Positions 29,285-37,264 of a DNA stretch of 64,000 nucleotides are shown here, piece after piece. The position numbers and the translations under genes were made by a program. The notes beneath the pieces are model-generated. The model worked only from the letters and a program-made list of their open reading frames with translations, searched no databases and was not told where the DNA came from. The stretch's first letter is position 1. Every line of letters begins with the position of its first letter. Source of the DNA: Verrucomicrobiota bacterium (lineage in GTDB: Bacteria > Verrucomicrobiota > Verrucomicrobiia > Chthoniobacterales > Terrimicrobiaceae); NCBI GenBank assembly GCA_017305195.1, contig JAFKMU010000037.1:124001-188000 (forward strand). The letters are read 5' to 3'.

Positions 29285-30568
29285 ATGATCTCTGCGAAAT
29301 CCCACGATCTGTTCACCGAGGCGCTGCGGCATATCCCGGGAGGGGTGAATTCGCCGGTGCGGGCGTTTCGGGGTGTGGGAGGCGAGCCGTTCTTTGTCGC
29401 GGAGGCCGACGGATCGCGCATCCTCACCGTCGACGGCCAGGAGTTGATCGATTACGTCGGCACGTGGGGACCCGCCATCCTCGGCCATGCGCCGGATTCC
29501 GTCATCGCCGCGGTGTGCGGCACGGCGTCGCGGGGACTGAGCTTTGGCATCCCCAATCCCTACGAGGTCGAGATGGCGGCGACGATCAAGGCCCTCGTGC
29601 CCTCCATCGAAAAGGTGCGCATGGTCAACAGCGGCACCGAGGCGACCATGAGCGCGGTGCGGCTGGCGCGCGGATTCACCAAGCGCGACAAGGTGATCAA
29701 GTTTGAAGGCTGCTACCACGGGCATGTCGACTCGCTCCTGGTCAAGGCGGGCAGCGGCGCTCTGACCCACGGCATGCCGGACAGCGCGGGCGTCCCGGCA
29801 GCCCTGGCCGACCTGACGATCACGATTCCCTTTAACGACCCCGACGCCGTGCGTCAGGCTTTCGCCGCAAACCGGGGCGAGATCGCGGCCGTGATCCTCG
29901 AGCCGGTCCCGGCCAATGCGGGATTGTACCTGCCGGAGCCGGGCTTCCTGGAGCTTCTCCGCTCGATTTGCGACGAATCCGGAACCGTGCTGATTTTTGA
30001 CGAGGTGATGACGGGTTTCCGCCTCTCCCCCGGCGGAGCGCAGGAGATTTACGGGATCGTTCCCGACCTGACGACCCTGGGCAAGATCATCGGCGGCGGT
30101 CTGCCGGTGGGAGCCTTCGGCGGACGCGCCGACATCATGGACCACCTCTCGCCCGACGGTCCGGTCTATCAGGCTGGCACGCTTTCCGGGAATCCCGTCG
30201 CCATGGCGGCGGGTCTGGCCCAGCTCGACGAACTGATCACCCGCGGCGGCTGGAGCGAACTCGAGCGGCTCGGCAACATCATGGAGGAGGGGGTGCGCGA
30301 AGCCATCGCCGGAAAACCGCTCACTTTCCAGCGTATCGGGTCGATGTTCTGCCTCTACTTCCATCCCGGCCCGGTGCGGAACCTTGCCGAGGCGAAGCTG
30401 GCGGATCGCGAGAAATTTGCCCGGTTTTTCCACGCGGCGCTGGACCGCGGCGTGTACTTTGCCCCCTCGCAGTTCGAGTCAGGGTTCCTCTCGCTGGCGC
30501 ATACCCCGGATGATATCGAGGAAACCCGACGGGTGGTGGTGGAGTCTCTCGCCGCCGCCGGGGTCTAG
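29285..30568 (+). CDS. hemL: Glutamate-1-semialdehyde 2,1-aminomutase
   Basis: 427 residues. It forms 5-aminolevulinate from glutamate-1-semialdehyde in the C5 haem pathway. Typical blocks are HIPGGVNSPVRAFRGVGGEP at the N-terminus, MVNSGTEATMSAVRLARG, EGCYHGHVDS, IFDEVMTGFRL, and the PLP lysine in TTLGKIIGGGLPVGA. Length is normal. It is divergent from gloA over a 121-base gap that presumably holds its promoter. Confidence 0.96.
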   Translation: MISAKSHDLFTEALRHIPGGVNSPVRAFRGVGGEPFFVAEADGSRILTVDGQELIDYVGTWGPAILGHAPDSVIAAVCGTASRGLSFGIPNPYEVEMAATIKALVPSIEKVRMVNSGTEATMSAVRLARGFTKRDKVIKFEGCYHGHVDSLLVKAGSGALTHGMPDSAGVPAALADLTITIPFNDPDAVRQAFAANRGEIAAVILEPVPANAGLYLPEPGFLELLRSICDESGTVLIFDEVMTGFRLSPGGAQEIYGIVPDLTTLGKIIGGGLPVGAFGGRADIMDHLSPDGPVYQAGTLSGNPVAMAAGLAQLDELITRGGWSELERLGNIMEEGVREAIAGKPLTFQRIGSMFCLYFHPGPVRNLAEAKLADREKFARFFHAALDRGVYFAPSQFESGFLSLAHTPDDIEETRRVVVESLAAAGV

Positions 30569-30621
30569 GCGTGAGAATCGACATGACAAAACGGCCATTT
30601 CGCGCCTAGAATAACGGCGCG

Positions 30622-31194
30622 ATGAGCCCGGATGCTGATACTGCCGAAATCGTCGAGCTGATCCGCAGGATCGGCATGGGCGACCGTGCCGGATTTGAGG
30701 AGTTTTACGACCGTTTCTCCGGGCTCATTTACTCGACGGTCCTGCATGTGTTGAATGATCCTGCCGACGCGGAGGATTGCGCCCAGGAGGTCTTTTTCAT
30801 GCTGTGGGAAAAGGCTCCCATGTATGATGCCGCGCGGGGCAAGCCGCTCACCTGGGCCATCACCATGGCGCGTAACAAGGCCATCGACCGCCTGCGCTCG
30901 CTCCAGCGGCGCTTCCGCCTCCACGACGAGGTGCAGCGCGAGACCGCGCCCGACGATCTGCTGACCCAGCGAGAACCCTTCGAGGATCTCGACTCGAGCG
31001 AGAAGGGAGAGCTCATACGCAACGCCGTGCTCAAGCTGAACCGCGACCAGCGCGAGGCCATCGAGATGGCCTACTTTGGCGGCCTCACCCAGCAGGAAAT
31101 CGCCACCCGGCTCGATGAACCGGTCGGCACGGTGAAAGCCCGCATCCGGCGCGGCATGATGCGGCTGCGCAAGATGATCGGCTCGACTCTTTGA
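30622..31194 (+). CDS. RNA polymerase ECF-type sigma factor
   Basis: 190 residues. Sigma region 2 is at ~20-90 (FYDRFSGLIYSTVLHVLNDPADAEDCAQEVF, then TWAITMARNKAIDRLR), and region 4 is at ~130-185 (NRDQREAIEMAYFGGLTQQEIATRLDEPVGTVKARIRRG). It resembles the SigK/ECF19 type. No anti-sigma gene lies beside it, so how it is held inactive is unclear. It sits between hemL and queA, same strand, with gaps of 53 and 31 bases. Confidence 0.92.
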   Translation: MSPDADTAEIVELIRRIGMGDRAGFEEFYDRFSGLIYSTVLHVLNDPADAEDCAQEVFFMLWEKAPMYDAARGKPLTWAITMARNKAIDRLRSLQRRFRLHDEVQRETAPDDLLTQREPFEDLDSSEKGELIRNAVLKLNRDQREAIEMAYFGGLTQQEIATRLDEPVGTVKARIRRGMMRLRKMIGSTL

Positions 31195-31225
31195 GCGCTC
31201 GACGCCAAGCTCCCGCGCTCGTTCC

Positions 31226-32194
31226 ATGCTCGTTTCTGATTTTGACTTCGACCTGCCGCCCGAGCTGATCGCCTCGCGCCCGCTGCCCGACCGCGACGCC
31301 TCGCGCATGATGGTCGTCGACCGCGCAAGCGGGGAGATTTCCCACCGATCGTTCCGCGATTTTCCCTCCTATCTCGCGCCCGGCGACCTTGTCGTGCTCA
31401 ATGACTCGCGCGTGATCAAGGCCCGCCTGCGCACGCCTGACCAGCGCACGGAACTTTTGCTTCTCGAACCCGTTGACTCCTCCGCGTGGAAGTGCCTGGG
31501 CAAACCCGGCCGCCGCCTGCGTATTGGCATGTCCATGGAGATCGCGGGCACGGTCGCCACCGTGCGCGACATCCTGCCCGACGGCGAGCGCATCGTGGAG
31601 TTTGCCTCCGCGCCCGACCTGGAGACCTACGGAGCCATGCCCATCCCGCCGTACTTTCGCCGCGAGGCCGATGCCGAGGACGATGTGCGCTACCAGACCG
31701 TCTTTGCCGACGAGCCGGGGTCCGTCGCCGCTCCCACGGCGGGGCTGCATTTTACCCCCGGGCTTCTGGCCTCGCTGCCCCATGCCTTTCTCACCCTCCA
31801 TGTCGGTATTGGCACGTTCCTGCCCGTGAAGGTCGACCACGTGGCCGACCATGTGATGCACGAGGAACGCTACAGCATCTCGCCCGAGGCGGCGCAGGCC
31901 ATCAACGCCGCCAAGCGCGTCGTCGCCATCGGCACCACCGCGTCGCGCGTGCTCGAGAGCCAGCCCGCCGGGCCGATCCAGCCGCGCTCCGGCGCGACTG
32001 CCATCTTCATTCATCCCGGATATCGGTTCAAACACGTCGGCGCTCTGCTGACGAATTTCCACCTCCCGAAGTCCACTCTTATCATGCTCGTTTCCGCCCT
32101 GGCCGGGACCGACCTCATCCGCTGCGCCTACGAGGAGGCGGTGCGCGAGCGGTACCGTTTCTTCAGCTACGGCGACTGCATGCTCATCGTGTAG
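31226..32194 (+). CDS. queA: S-adenosylmethionine:tRNA ribosyltransferase-isomerase
   Basis: 322 residues. It transfers the ribosyl part of SAM to preQ1 in tRNA to form epoxyqueuosine. Family blocks are SDFDFDLPPELIASRPLPDRDASRM at the start, DLVVLNDSRVIKARL, the central SVAAPTAGLHFTPGLL, HVGIGTFLPVK, and the C-terminal TNFHLPKSTLIMLVSALAG. It is slightly shorter than the ~340 usual, consistent with a compact insertion loop. Confidence 0.96.
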   Translation: MLVSDFDFDLPPELIASRPLPDRDASRMMVVDRASGEISHRSFRDFPSYLAPGDLVVLNDSRVIKARLRTPDQRTELLLLEPVDSSAWKCLGKPGRRLRIGMSMEIAGTVATVRDILPDGERIVEFASAPDLETYGAMPIPPYFRREADAEDDVRYQTVFADEPGSVAAPTAGLHFTPGLLASLPHAFLTLHVGIGTFLPVKVDHVADHVMHEERYSISPEAAQAINAAKRVVAIGTTASRVLESQPAGPIQPRSGATAIFIHPGYRFKHVGALLTNFHLPKSTLIMLVSALAGTDLIRCAYEEAVRERYRFFSYGDCMLIV

Positions 32195-32302
32195 GCGTTT
32201 TCAGGAAAGGGTGCGGCCGACGTAGCGCGACGCTCGCTCGCTCGCGCCTGTCGCCTGTTACGTAGCGCTCGCCCATTTCGGCCAGCGCTTTTGGGAAAAC
32301 GC
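32195..32302. repeat. Imperfect inverted repeat behind queA
   Basis: GCGTTTTC (32195-32202) is repeated inverted as GAAAACGC (32295-32302). Inside these, GGCCGA and TCGGCC extend the symmetry. The core holds ACGTAGCGC twice in direct orientation and a run of CGCTCGCTCGC. It could serve as a terminator for queA, but its ~100-base span and internal repeats look more like a small repetitive element. A similar string (GTCGCTCGCT then CGCGTGTCGCCTG) occurs near 35,215-35,263. Confidence 0.5.
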
Positions 32303-32377
32303 TCCAGCCTCGCGGGAGCTCCGGGGGAGTGCTTGCCCTCTTTACCGGTAAATGAAATGACTGAGGGGCTTCCCCAA

Positions 32378-33070
32378 ATGAAATCCCGAGGATTCACTCT
32401 CATCGAGCTGCTCGTGGTCGTCGCCATCATCGGCGTGCTTTCCGCCCTGCTGCTGCCTTTTGTCAAAAATGCCCTGGAGCAGGGGAACCGCGGCAAGACG
32501 GTGTCCAACCTCCGCCAGATCGGCGAGGCGCTCCTCAGCTACGGCTCCGATCACGAACGCCTCCTCCCGGCCGCGCACGGCACCATCGGCTACCAGACCA
32601 CGACCAACGCCGCCCTCCTCCCCTGGCAGCAGGAGCTGGACGCTTATATCGGATTCAACGACGTCTCCAGTGAGAGCGTCGGCTCCCGCAAGGTCTTCAA
32701 CTCCCCCATCAGCGCCTATCACACGAACAGCTACTTCCTCGGCAGCTATGCCGCCGGGTATGAGGCCTCCCAGGGAGGCGGCTCCGTCACCTTTGCCCCG
32801 CTCAATCTCAACAAGATCACCCGCCCCGCCATGCACGTCCTCGGCGGCGAGGTCGGGCAGAAGGTGACCTTCGCCGACTACGACGCCGACAAGGACGACT
32901 ACGGAGACAACGACCCCGCCTTCCGCGCCACCTCGGGCACGAAGATCGTCCAGATCCTCTTCGCCGACGGCCACGTCGCCGGGTTCAAAGCCTTCGATCC
33001 CACCCGCATGACCGTCCGCTACGAAGGCCTGAAGGAAGACGGTACGGGGTACACGTATTCCGATTTGTAA
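32378..33070 (+). CDS. Type II/IV pseudopilin-like protein with H-X9-DG motif
   Basis: 230 residues from ATG 32378, chosen because MKSRGFTLIELLVVVAIIG then begins right at a prepilin peptidase site (G/F with Glu at +5). A GAGGGG lies ~10 bases upstream. The methylated Phe and N-terminal helix (~5-28) would pack in a pilus or pseudopilus core. The C-terminal region ends with FADGHVAGFKAF, the DG-type motif common in verrucomicrobial and planctomycetal pseudopilins. No pilus machinery is adjacent; such genes are often dispersed. Confidence 0.9.
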   Translation: MKSRGFTLIELLVVVAIIGVLSALLLPFVKNALEQGNRGKTVSNLRQIGEALLSYGSDHERLLPAAHGTIGYQTTTNAALLPWQQELDAYIGFNDVSSESVGSRKVFNSPISAYHTNSYFLGSYAAGYEASQGGGSVTFAPLNLNKITRPAMHVLGGEVGQKVTFADYDADKDDYGDNDPAFRATSGTKIVQILFADGHVAGFKAFDPTRMTVRYEGLKEDGTGYTYSDL

Positions 33071-33097
33071 GGTCGTTGCGCCTCGTCGACGACTTGG

Positions 33098-33637
33098 TTA
33101 GCGCCGCAGGGCATGCTTTTCGATGCTCTTCGCGAACAGCGGCGTCTCGATGCGATTGTGCGCGGACGAAGCGAGTTGGCGAGCCTGCTGGGCGGACTCA
33201 TAAGGCAGTCCGTGTGAATCCAGGAAGGCATGGAATTCCGGCGTGGCTTCTCCATGGACATGATTTGTGAACTCGCACGTGCTCCCGTCGATCGGCTTCA
33301 CGGAAAGCTCCCAGGTCACCAGGACACGCGTGCGACCGCTCGGCGAAAACACATCGGAGAGCGAGATCACTCGGCAATGGCGTGGCTCGGCGATGTCCTC
33401 GACATAATGCTGCACGACGATGCTGCCGCCGATGCTTTCGACATTGAGCGACATGCGCCTGCCATCATCGGTACGTGAAGTCCCCGCCGCAATATGGGCG
33501 GGCGAGCACCGTTGATACTCGGCATCCGGAAGATTGAAGAGCCAGTCCGCGAGGTCGACTTTTTCGATGGGGGCATTGATGACCGCGCTGTAGCTCGATT
33601 CGGACAGAGTTTCGTTTTCCACAAGAGTATGTTGCAT
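33098..33637 (-). CDS. SRPBCC-like protein of unknown function
   Basis: 179 residues, no signal or membrane segment. The layout, beginning SSYSAVINAPIEKVDLADWLFNL and containing DVFSPSGRTRVLVTWELSVKPIDGSTCEFTNHV, fits the helix-grip START/SRPBCC fold, which binds hydrophobic ligands. The function is not apparent. It is convergent with the pseudopilin gene. Confidence 0.6.
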   Translation of the reverse strand: MQHTLVENETLSESSYSAVINAPIEKVDLADWLFNLPDAEYQRCSPAHIAAGTSRTDDGRRMSLNVESIGGSIVVQHYVEDIAEPRHCRVISLSDVFSPSGRTRVLVTWELSVKPIDGSTCEFTNHVHGEATPEFHAFLDSHGLPYESAQQARQLASSAHNRIETPLFAKSIEKHALRR

Positions 33638-33691
33638 GAGCCGGATGTCGCAGTCGCCGTACCACCTCCATGGAAGATTCCTTAGCCGTTT

Positions 33692-33832
33692 ATGGGGAGT
33701 TGGTTGCGAGATTTTCCGATGGGTGAGCTTGAGGTGGAAATTCTGGACGTACGAAAACTCGACCTCAGGAATGGTCGGATTTTGACCGGAGGGGGATTAC
33801 CTGAGTTTATCGCCTCGGTGGGTCGGGACTGA
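33692..33832 (+). CDS. Possible 46-residue ORF
   Basis: Short frame in the 306-base gap between two - strand genes: MGSWLRDFPMGELEVEILDV continuing to a TGA at 33830. Composition is protein-like (no low-complexity, balanced charge), but no Shine-Dalgarno is seen and no family is recognised. It may be a gene remnant. The rest of the gap holds only the hairpin at 33842. Confidence 0.25.
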   Translation: MGSWLRDFPMGELEVEILDVRKLDLRNGRILTGGGLPEFIASVGRD

Positions 33833-33841
33833 AGAGTTCGC

Positions 33842-33866
33842 GCGTTGATTTGAGATCAATCAACGC
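33842..33866. repeat. Perfect 9-bp inverted repeat
   Basis: GCGTTGATT (33842-33850) and AATCAACGC (33858-33866) with a 7-base loop TGAGATC. There is no T run on either side, so a factor-binding site or RNA hairpin is as likely as a terminator. It lies 78 bases past the end of the - strand gene at 33944. Confidence 0.5.
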
Positions 33867-33943
33867 AGGAAAAGCGACGAATGATTTTACGTTGCAGTGA
33901 ACCAGGAGCGACCTGATGGCGCAGAGATGATGCTTGCTTGATT

Positions 33944-34639
33944 CTAAGGAGCCTTGGAAAGACGGGTGATCTTAATGTTGCTGAGCTTATTGTTTGAAAT
34001 ACCCAAGACGGCTTGGAACCTAATCGTCCAGCGATGCTCAATAATGTCCTTCGGATCAGTGGTAAGGATGCAGTTGATTGCGATTTGTTGACTGTTAAGG
34101 AATCGCCAGTCGGACGCATCGTTTCCTGTGCTATAAAAGATAAAATTGGAAAACTCATTATAGGGCTCCGCCCCCGAGTTTTTGAAATCCTCGGTCGCCG
34201 CTTCGACCACCCGCTGTGTCAGGTCGCTGAGTAAATACACGTGGCCTTTGCGTAGGGTCGCGAGAACGACTTTATCCGGCCCCCATTTCGTGCCCTGGAT
34301 AACGAGCACGGCGCTTGAATCCTTCCACCATATTATTTGGTACGATCCATGTGCGTTCGCCGTAAGGGTGCTCCAGTGTTGAGGAATGATCACCAGGATC
34401 TGGAATGGATTTAAAGTGACGAGATATAGCGCGTAATCTTTCAGCGAGAATAGGACATTGCGGCGGGGATAAATTAGCGCATATTTCCCGTCCGGTGAGG
34501 TGCTGTCTGGCAGGATTTGATAATCCTTGAACGCTGTAGGGAACGGCGCTGGCGGCTGAGGAACCACTCCATCGTCGTATGCCGCGCCTTGTAGGGAAAG
34601 TGTTGCCGCCGTTAGGAGTGAAAGAGAGAGGATTCTCAT
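33944..34639 (-). CDS. Exported protein of unknown function
   Basis: 231 residues with a signal peptide (MRILSLSLLTAATLSLQGAAYDD). The mature part contains SPDGKYALIYPRR, a beta-propeller-like or WD-type strand motif, followed by blocks of alternating hydrophobic residues. One or two blades of a propeller are conceivable, but the chain is too short for a full one. No family assigned. Codon use is less GC-rich than its neighbours (for example in the last third), which may mark an acquired gene. Confidence 0.6.
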   Translation of the reverse strand: MRILSLSLLTAATLSLQGAAYDDGVVPQPPAPFPTAFKDYQILPDSTSPDGKYALIYPRRNVLFSLKDYALYLVTLNPFQILVIIPQHWSTLTANAHGSYQIIWWKDSSAVLVIQGTKWGPDKVVLATLRKGHVYLLSDLTQRVVEAATEDFKNSGAEPYNEFSNFIFYSTGNDASDWRFLNSQQIAINCILTTDPKDIIEHRWTIRFQAVLGISNNKLSNIKITRLSKAP

Positions 34640-34761
34640 GAATGATCCTGGCCTGGACTGGGTTGGCCCACGGGAGATATCAGCAGGTTATAACGGACAG
34701 TAAGGGAAATTGGAATCCCTTGCGGAGTGAAAAAAAACGTGCCATCTTCTGCCCCTCTTTT

Positions 34762-34833
34762 GCCGGCATAGCTCAGCGGTAGAGCAACGGTTTTGTAAAC
34801 CGTCGGTCGTCGGTTCGATCCCGACTGCCGGCT
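34762..34833 (+). tRNA. tRNA-Thr (anticodon UGU)
   Basis: A complete cloverleaf can be drawn. Acceptor GCCGGCA pairs with TGCCGGC. The D arm is GCTC/GAGC. The anticodon arm is ACGGT-TTTGTAA-ACCGT with TGT at positions 34-36. The variable loop is CGGTC, and the T arm is GTCGG-TTCGATC-CCGAC. The discriminator base is T; CCA is not encoded. A run of CTTTTTCTT just after could end transcription. Confidence 0.96.
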
Positions 34834-34876
34834 TTTTCTTGCCCCCCGGAAAGGCTCGGGGCAGGGTTGGCGGGAT

Positions 34877-35191
34877 ATGGAATTTTCTCCCGTGACGGCG
34901 GTGGCCAAGGCCAATGTGTACTTCGATGGCGGCGTGGTGTCGCATGCGATCATTTTCCCCGATGGCGAGCGCAAGACGCTCGGGATCATCCGGGAGGGGT
35001 CGTATCACTTTGGCACCGAGGCGGCGGAGAACATGAAGATCACCGACGGGTCGTGCAACGTGCTGTTTGACGGGACGACGGAGTACAAGACGTTCTCGGC
35101 GGGTGAGGAATTTGACGTGGCGGCCAACTCGGGGTTCACCATCGCGGTGACCAAGGGGCTTTGCCAGTACGTCTGCTCGTACCTGAAATAG
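34877..35191 (+). CDS. ppnP: Pyrimidine/purine nucleoside phosphorylase (PpnP/YaiE family)
   Basis: 104 residues, a single small cupin. Typical blocks are ANVYFDGGVVSHAIIFPDGERKTLG, EGSYHFGTEAAENMKI and FDVAANSGFTIAV. The E. coli relative cleaves a range of nucleosides with phosphate. Length is normal for the family (~95-105). It lies 43 bases downstream of the tRNA; a shared transcript is possible but not shown. Confidence 0.92.
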   Translation: MEFSPVTAVAKANVYFDGGVVSHAIIFPDGERKTLGIIREGSYHFGTEAAENMKITDGSCNVLFDGTTEYKTFSAGEEFDVAANSGFTIAVTKGLCQYVCSYLK

Positions 35192-35264
35192 GGAGGCGCG
35201 GAATCGTGGATGGTGCGTCGCTCGCTTGGGCCCGAGGGTTCGGCGCGCGGCGCGTGTCGCCTGA

Positions 35265-35426
35265 GAGCCTGTCTGAAAATTGCCGGCCGACGGCTTGCGG
35301 CGGGAAAACGGCGTTCGGCTGTGTTCCGGCTTCCTCACGTATCGTTGCGGATACGCTTTGTTGCCGCGCCTTGCCGTCCACCATTCTCCCTTGCCATCCG
35401 CCCATCGTCCTTTTTCCGACAGGCTC
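35265..35426. mobile_element. MITE-like element, 162 bp, with 15-bp terminal inverted repeats and TGA target duplication
   Basis: The left end GAGCCTGTCTGAAAA (35265-35279) and right end TTTTCCGACAGGCTC (35412-35426) are inverted repeats matching 14 of 15 positions. Both ends are flanked directly by TGA (35262-35264 and 35427-35429), a 3-bp target duplication of the TNA form used by IS5-type (IS1031-group) transposases. The interior has no reading frame of note and a small CGTATC/GATACG hairpin. The whole 415-base gap between ppnP and gluQ is otherwise without genes. Confidence 0.78.
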
Positions 35427-35606
35427 TGACAGGCGTGCCACAGACGCGAGGGGTGGGCGGTTTGTAAAGGCGAATGCCCGCCCTTATCGAGAAATTCTGG
35501 TGCGGTTCGGGGGTGGCGGCGCGTGGGGCGCGGTTTTTCCGCCCGATCCCGGGGAGGCGGGCTGCGCCGATTTTTCCCCAAGGAGCCGCGACTGGGTTCC
35601 CACCGA

Positions 35607-36431
35607 ATGAGCGGGGGACGACCATATCGCGGGCGGATCGCGCCGACGCCGACGGGTTTCCTGCACGTCGGGCATGCGGCGACGTTTCGCCGGGCGGCGG
35701 AGCGGTGCGCGGAGGCGGGTGGAACGATGATCTTCCGGCTGGAGGACCTGGACCCGCTGCGCTGCAAGCCGGAGTATTGCGACGCGGCGCTGGAGGATTT
35801 GCGCTGGCTGGGCTTCACGTGGGCCGAGGGGCCGGATGTGGGAGGTCCGTGCGGACCGTACCGGCAGAGCGAACGCAGCCCGCATTTTCTCGCGGCGTGG
35901 CGGGCCTTGCGCGATGGCGGGTGGATTTACCCCTGTGCGCGGTCGCGCAAGGAGGTGGCGACGGTGGCGCTGGCTCCGCATGAGGACGAGCCGATTTTCC
36001 CGCCGGAATGGCGCGTTCCGGTCGAGGCGGCGCGCGAATGGAGCGATCCTGCGGGAACGAACTGGCGGTTTCGCGTCCCGGATGGCGAGGCGGTGGAGTT
36101 CATCGACGGGCACTTTGGTCCGACGCGGCGGGTGGCCGGGGTGGACTTCGGCGATTTCCTGGTCTGGAACCGCGACAATGTCCCGGCCTACGAACTGGCC
36201 GTGGTGGTCGACGATATCGCGATGGGCATCACCGAGGTGGTGCGCGGCGCGGACCTGCTGACCTCGACGGCGCGGCAGCTCCTGCTTTACCGGGCGCTCG
36301 GCGCGGCGGCTCCGGGGTTTTTCCACTGTCCGCTGGTGGTCGATGAACACGGTCGGCGGCTGGCCAAGCGAACCGGGGCTCTCGCCCTGCGCACCCTGCG
36401 GGAACAGGGGAGAAAACCTCAGGACATCTAG
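35607..36431 (+). CDS. gluQ: Glutamyl-Q tRNA(Asp) synthetase
   Basis: 274 residues from ATG 35607. It is a paralogue of the catalytic half of GluRS that attaches glutamate to queuosine of tRNA-Asp. The HIGH-type motif is TPTGFLHVGHA, the second motif is RLAKRTG (KMSKS position), and the anticodon-binding domain is absent, as expected. Only one of the usual zinc-ligand Cys (YPCARS) is visible, so zinc may be lost. It pairs functionally with queA at 31.2 kb. Confidence 0.92.
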   Translation: MSGGRPYRGRIAPTPTGFLHVGHAATFRRAAERCAEAGGTMIFRLEDLDPLRCKPEYCDAALEDLRWLGFTWAEGPDVGGPCGPYRQSERSPHFLAAWRALRDGGWIYPCARSRKEVATVALAPHEDEPIFPPEWRVPVEAAREWSDPAGTNWRFRVPDGEAVEFIDGHFGPTRRVAGVDFGDFLVWNRDNVPAYELAVVVDDIAMGITEVVRGADLLTSTARQLLLYRALGAAAPGFFHCPLVVDEHGRRLAKRTGALALRTLREQGRKPQDI

Positions 36432-36490
36432 ACAGAAGGAAGCGAAGGAAACAAAGGGGGGAAGGCAGGGTTACAAAAGGTCGCAAAGGG
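36432..36490 (+). repeat. Dispersed intergenic repeat, copy A
   Basis: Left half ACAGAAGGAAGCGAAGGAAA, then CAAAGGGGGGAAGGCAGGG, then TTACAAAAGGTCGCAAAGGG. It begins directly at the gluQ stop codon. The same order of blocks recurs inverted at 37176-37238 and, in + orientation, near 48.8 and 60.7 kb. The 195 bases that follow, up to the VOC gene, hold nothing that I can name. Confidence 0.8.
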
Positions 36491-36685
36491 ATGGGCGGTT
36501 TCTGAGCTGAAATGACGAGTGAAGCTCGGAGACGGCGTTGCGGGTTCTGTCGGGGGAGAACTTGAAAGATCGTGCTGTCTGGTGGCATACACGATGCTCG
36601 ATTACGGTGAGCAGAATCCTAGCTCCGATCAGGGGTGCCCATGCGCGGAATGGTGTCGACCCGATCCTTGGAAAGGGAGATCGCC

Positions 36686-37075
36686 CTAACCGATCGGGGT
36701 ACAGAGCTCGACAAGATGGCCATCGATGTCGCGAACATAGGCGACGGTCTGGCCCCAAGGCTTCAGCTTGGGAGGTGTTACCGAGATGGCTCCGGCGGCA
36801 ACTGCGCGCTGGTAGGCGCTGTCGACATCGGGCGTGGCAAAGGCGATTTCGCTGGGAAAGGGTAGGCGCTCGCGATTCGGTGACTCAACTCCGCCAGGGA
36901 GATTCATCTCGCCGAGTTCCAGCGCGGCAAAACCGAGCGTGGTCGCGCCGGTGTCGAGTTCCCCATAGGTGCCGCTCTCATGCAGGAACCGGGTTGTAAA
37001 ACCGTAGGCTGCCTCATAATGGGCGAGAGAGGCGGCAACATTCGATACGTACAGGATCGTGTAGGCGAACTGCAT
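36686..37075 (-). CDS. VOC-superfamily (glyoxalase/bleomycin-resistance-like) protein
   Basis: 129 residues, one vicinal-oxygen-chelate domain with two beta-alpha-beta-beta-beta modules: FAYTILYVSNVAASLAHYEAAYG ... AFATPDVDSAYQRAVAAGA ... QTVAYVRDIDGHLVELCTP. The C-terminal metal-type Glu (HLVELCTP) is kept; the N-terminal metal His is replaced (YTILYV), so a metal-dependent lyase role is doubtful. It is bracketed by inverted copies A and B of the repeat. Confidence 0.82.
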   Translation of the reverse strand: MQFAYTILYVSNVAASLAHYEAAYGFTTRFLHESGTYGELDTGATTLGFAALELGEMNLPGGVESPNRERLPFPSEIAFATPDVDSAYQRAVAAGAISVTPPKLKPWGQTVAYVRDIDGHLVELCTPIG

Positions 37076-37175
37076 GGTGGAGGAAGTGTGTTCCTCTGTG
37101 CTGCCCGGTCAACTGGAAAGCTTGTGTGTTCCTTCAGCCAACGCCTGCAACAGGAACCCCTTTCGCAGATCCGCA

Positions 37176-37238
37176 CCTTCGCGGCCTTTTGTAAAAAGGC
37201 CTTCTGCCTTCCCCTTTGTTTCCTTCGCTTCCTTCTGT
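37176..37238 (-). repeat. Dispersed intergenic repeat, copy B (inverted relative to copy A)
   Basis: Read on the - strand: ACAGAAGGAAGCGAAGGAAA, CAAAGGGGAAGGCAGAAGG, CCTTTTTACAAAAGGCCGCG, AAGG. It has the same blocks as copy A. Internally GGCCTTTT (37183-37190) and AAAAGGCC (37194-37201) form a perfect 8-bp stem with a 3-base loop. Confidence 0.8.
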
Positions 37239-37264
37239 TCCCAGACTTCTGTACGGTTTCCCGC

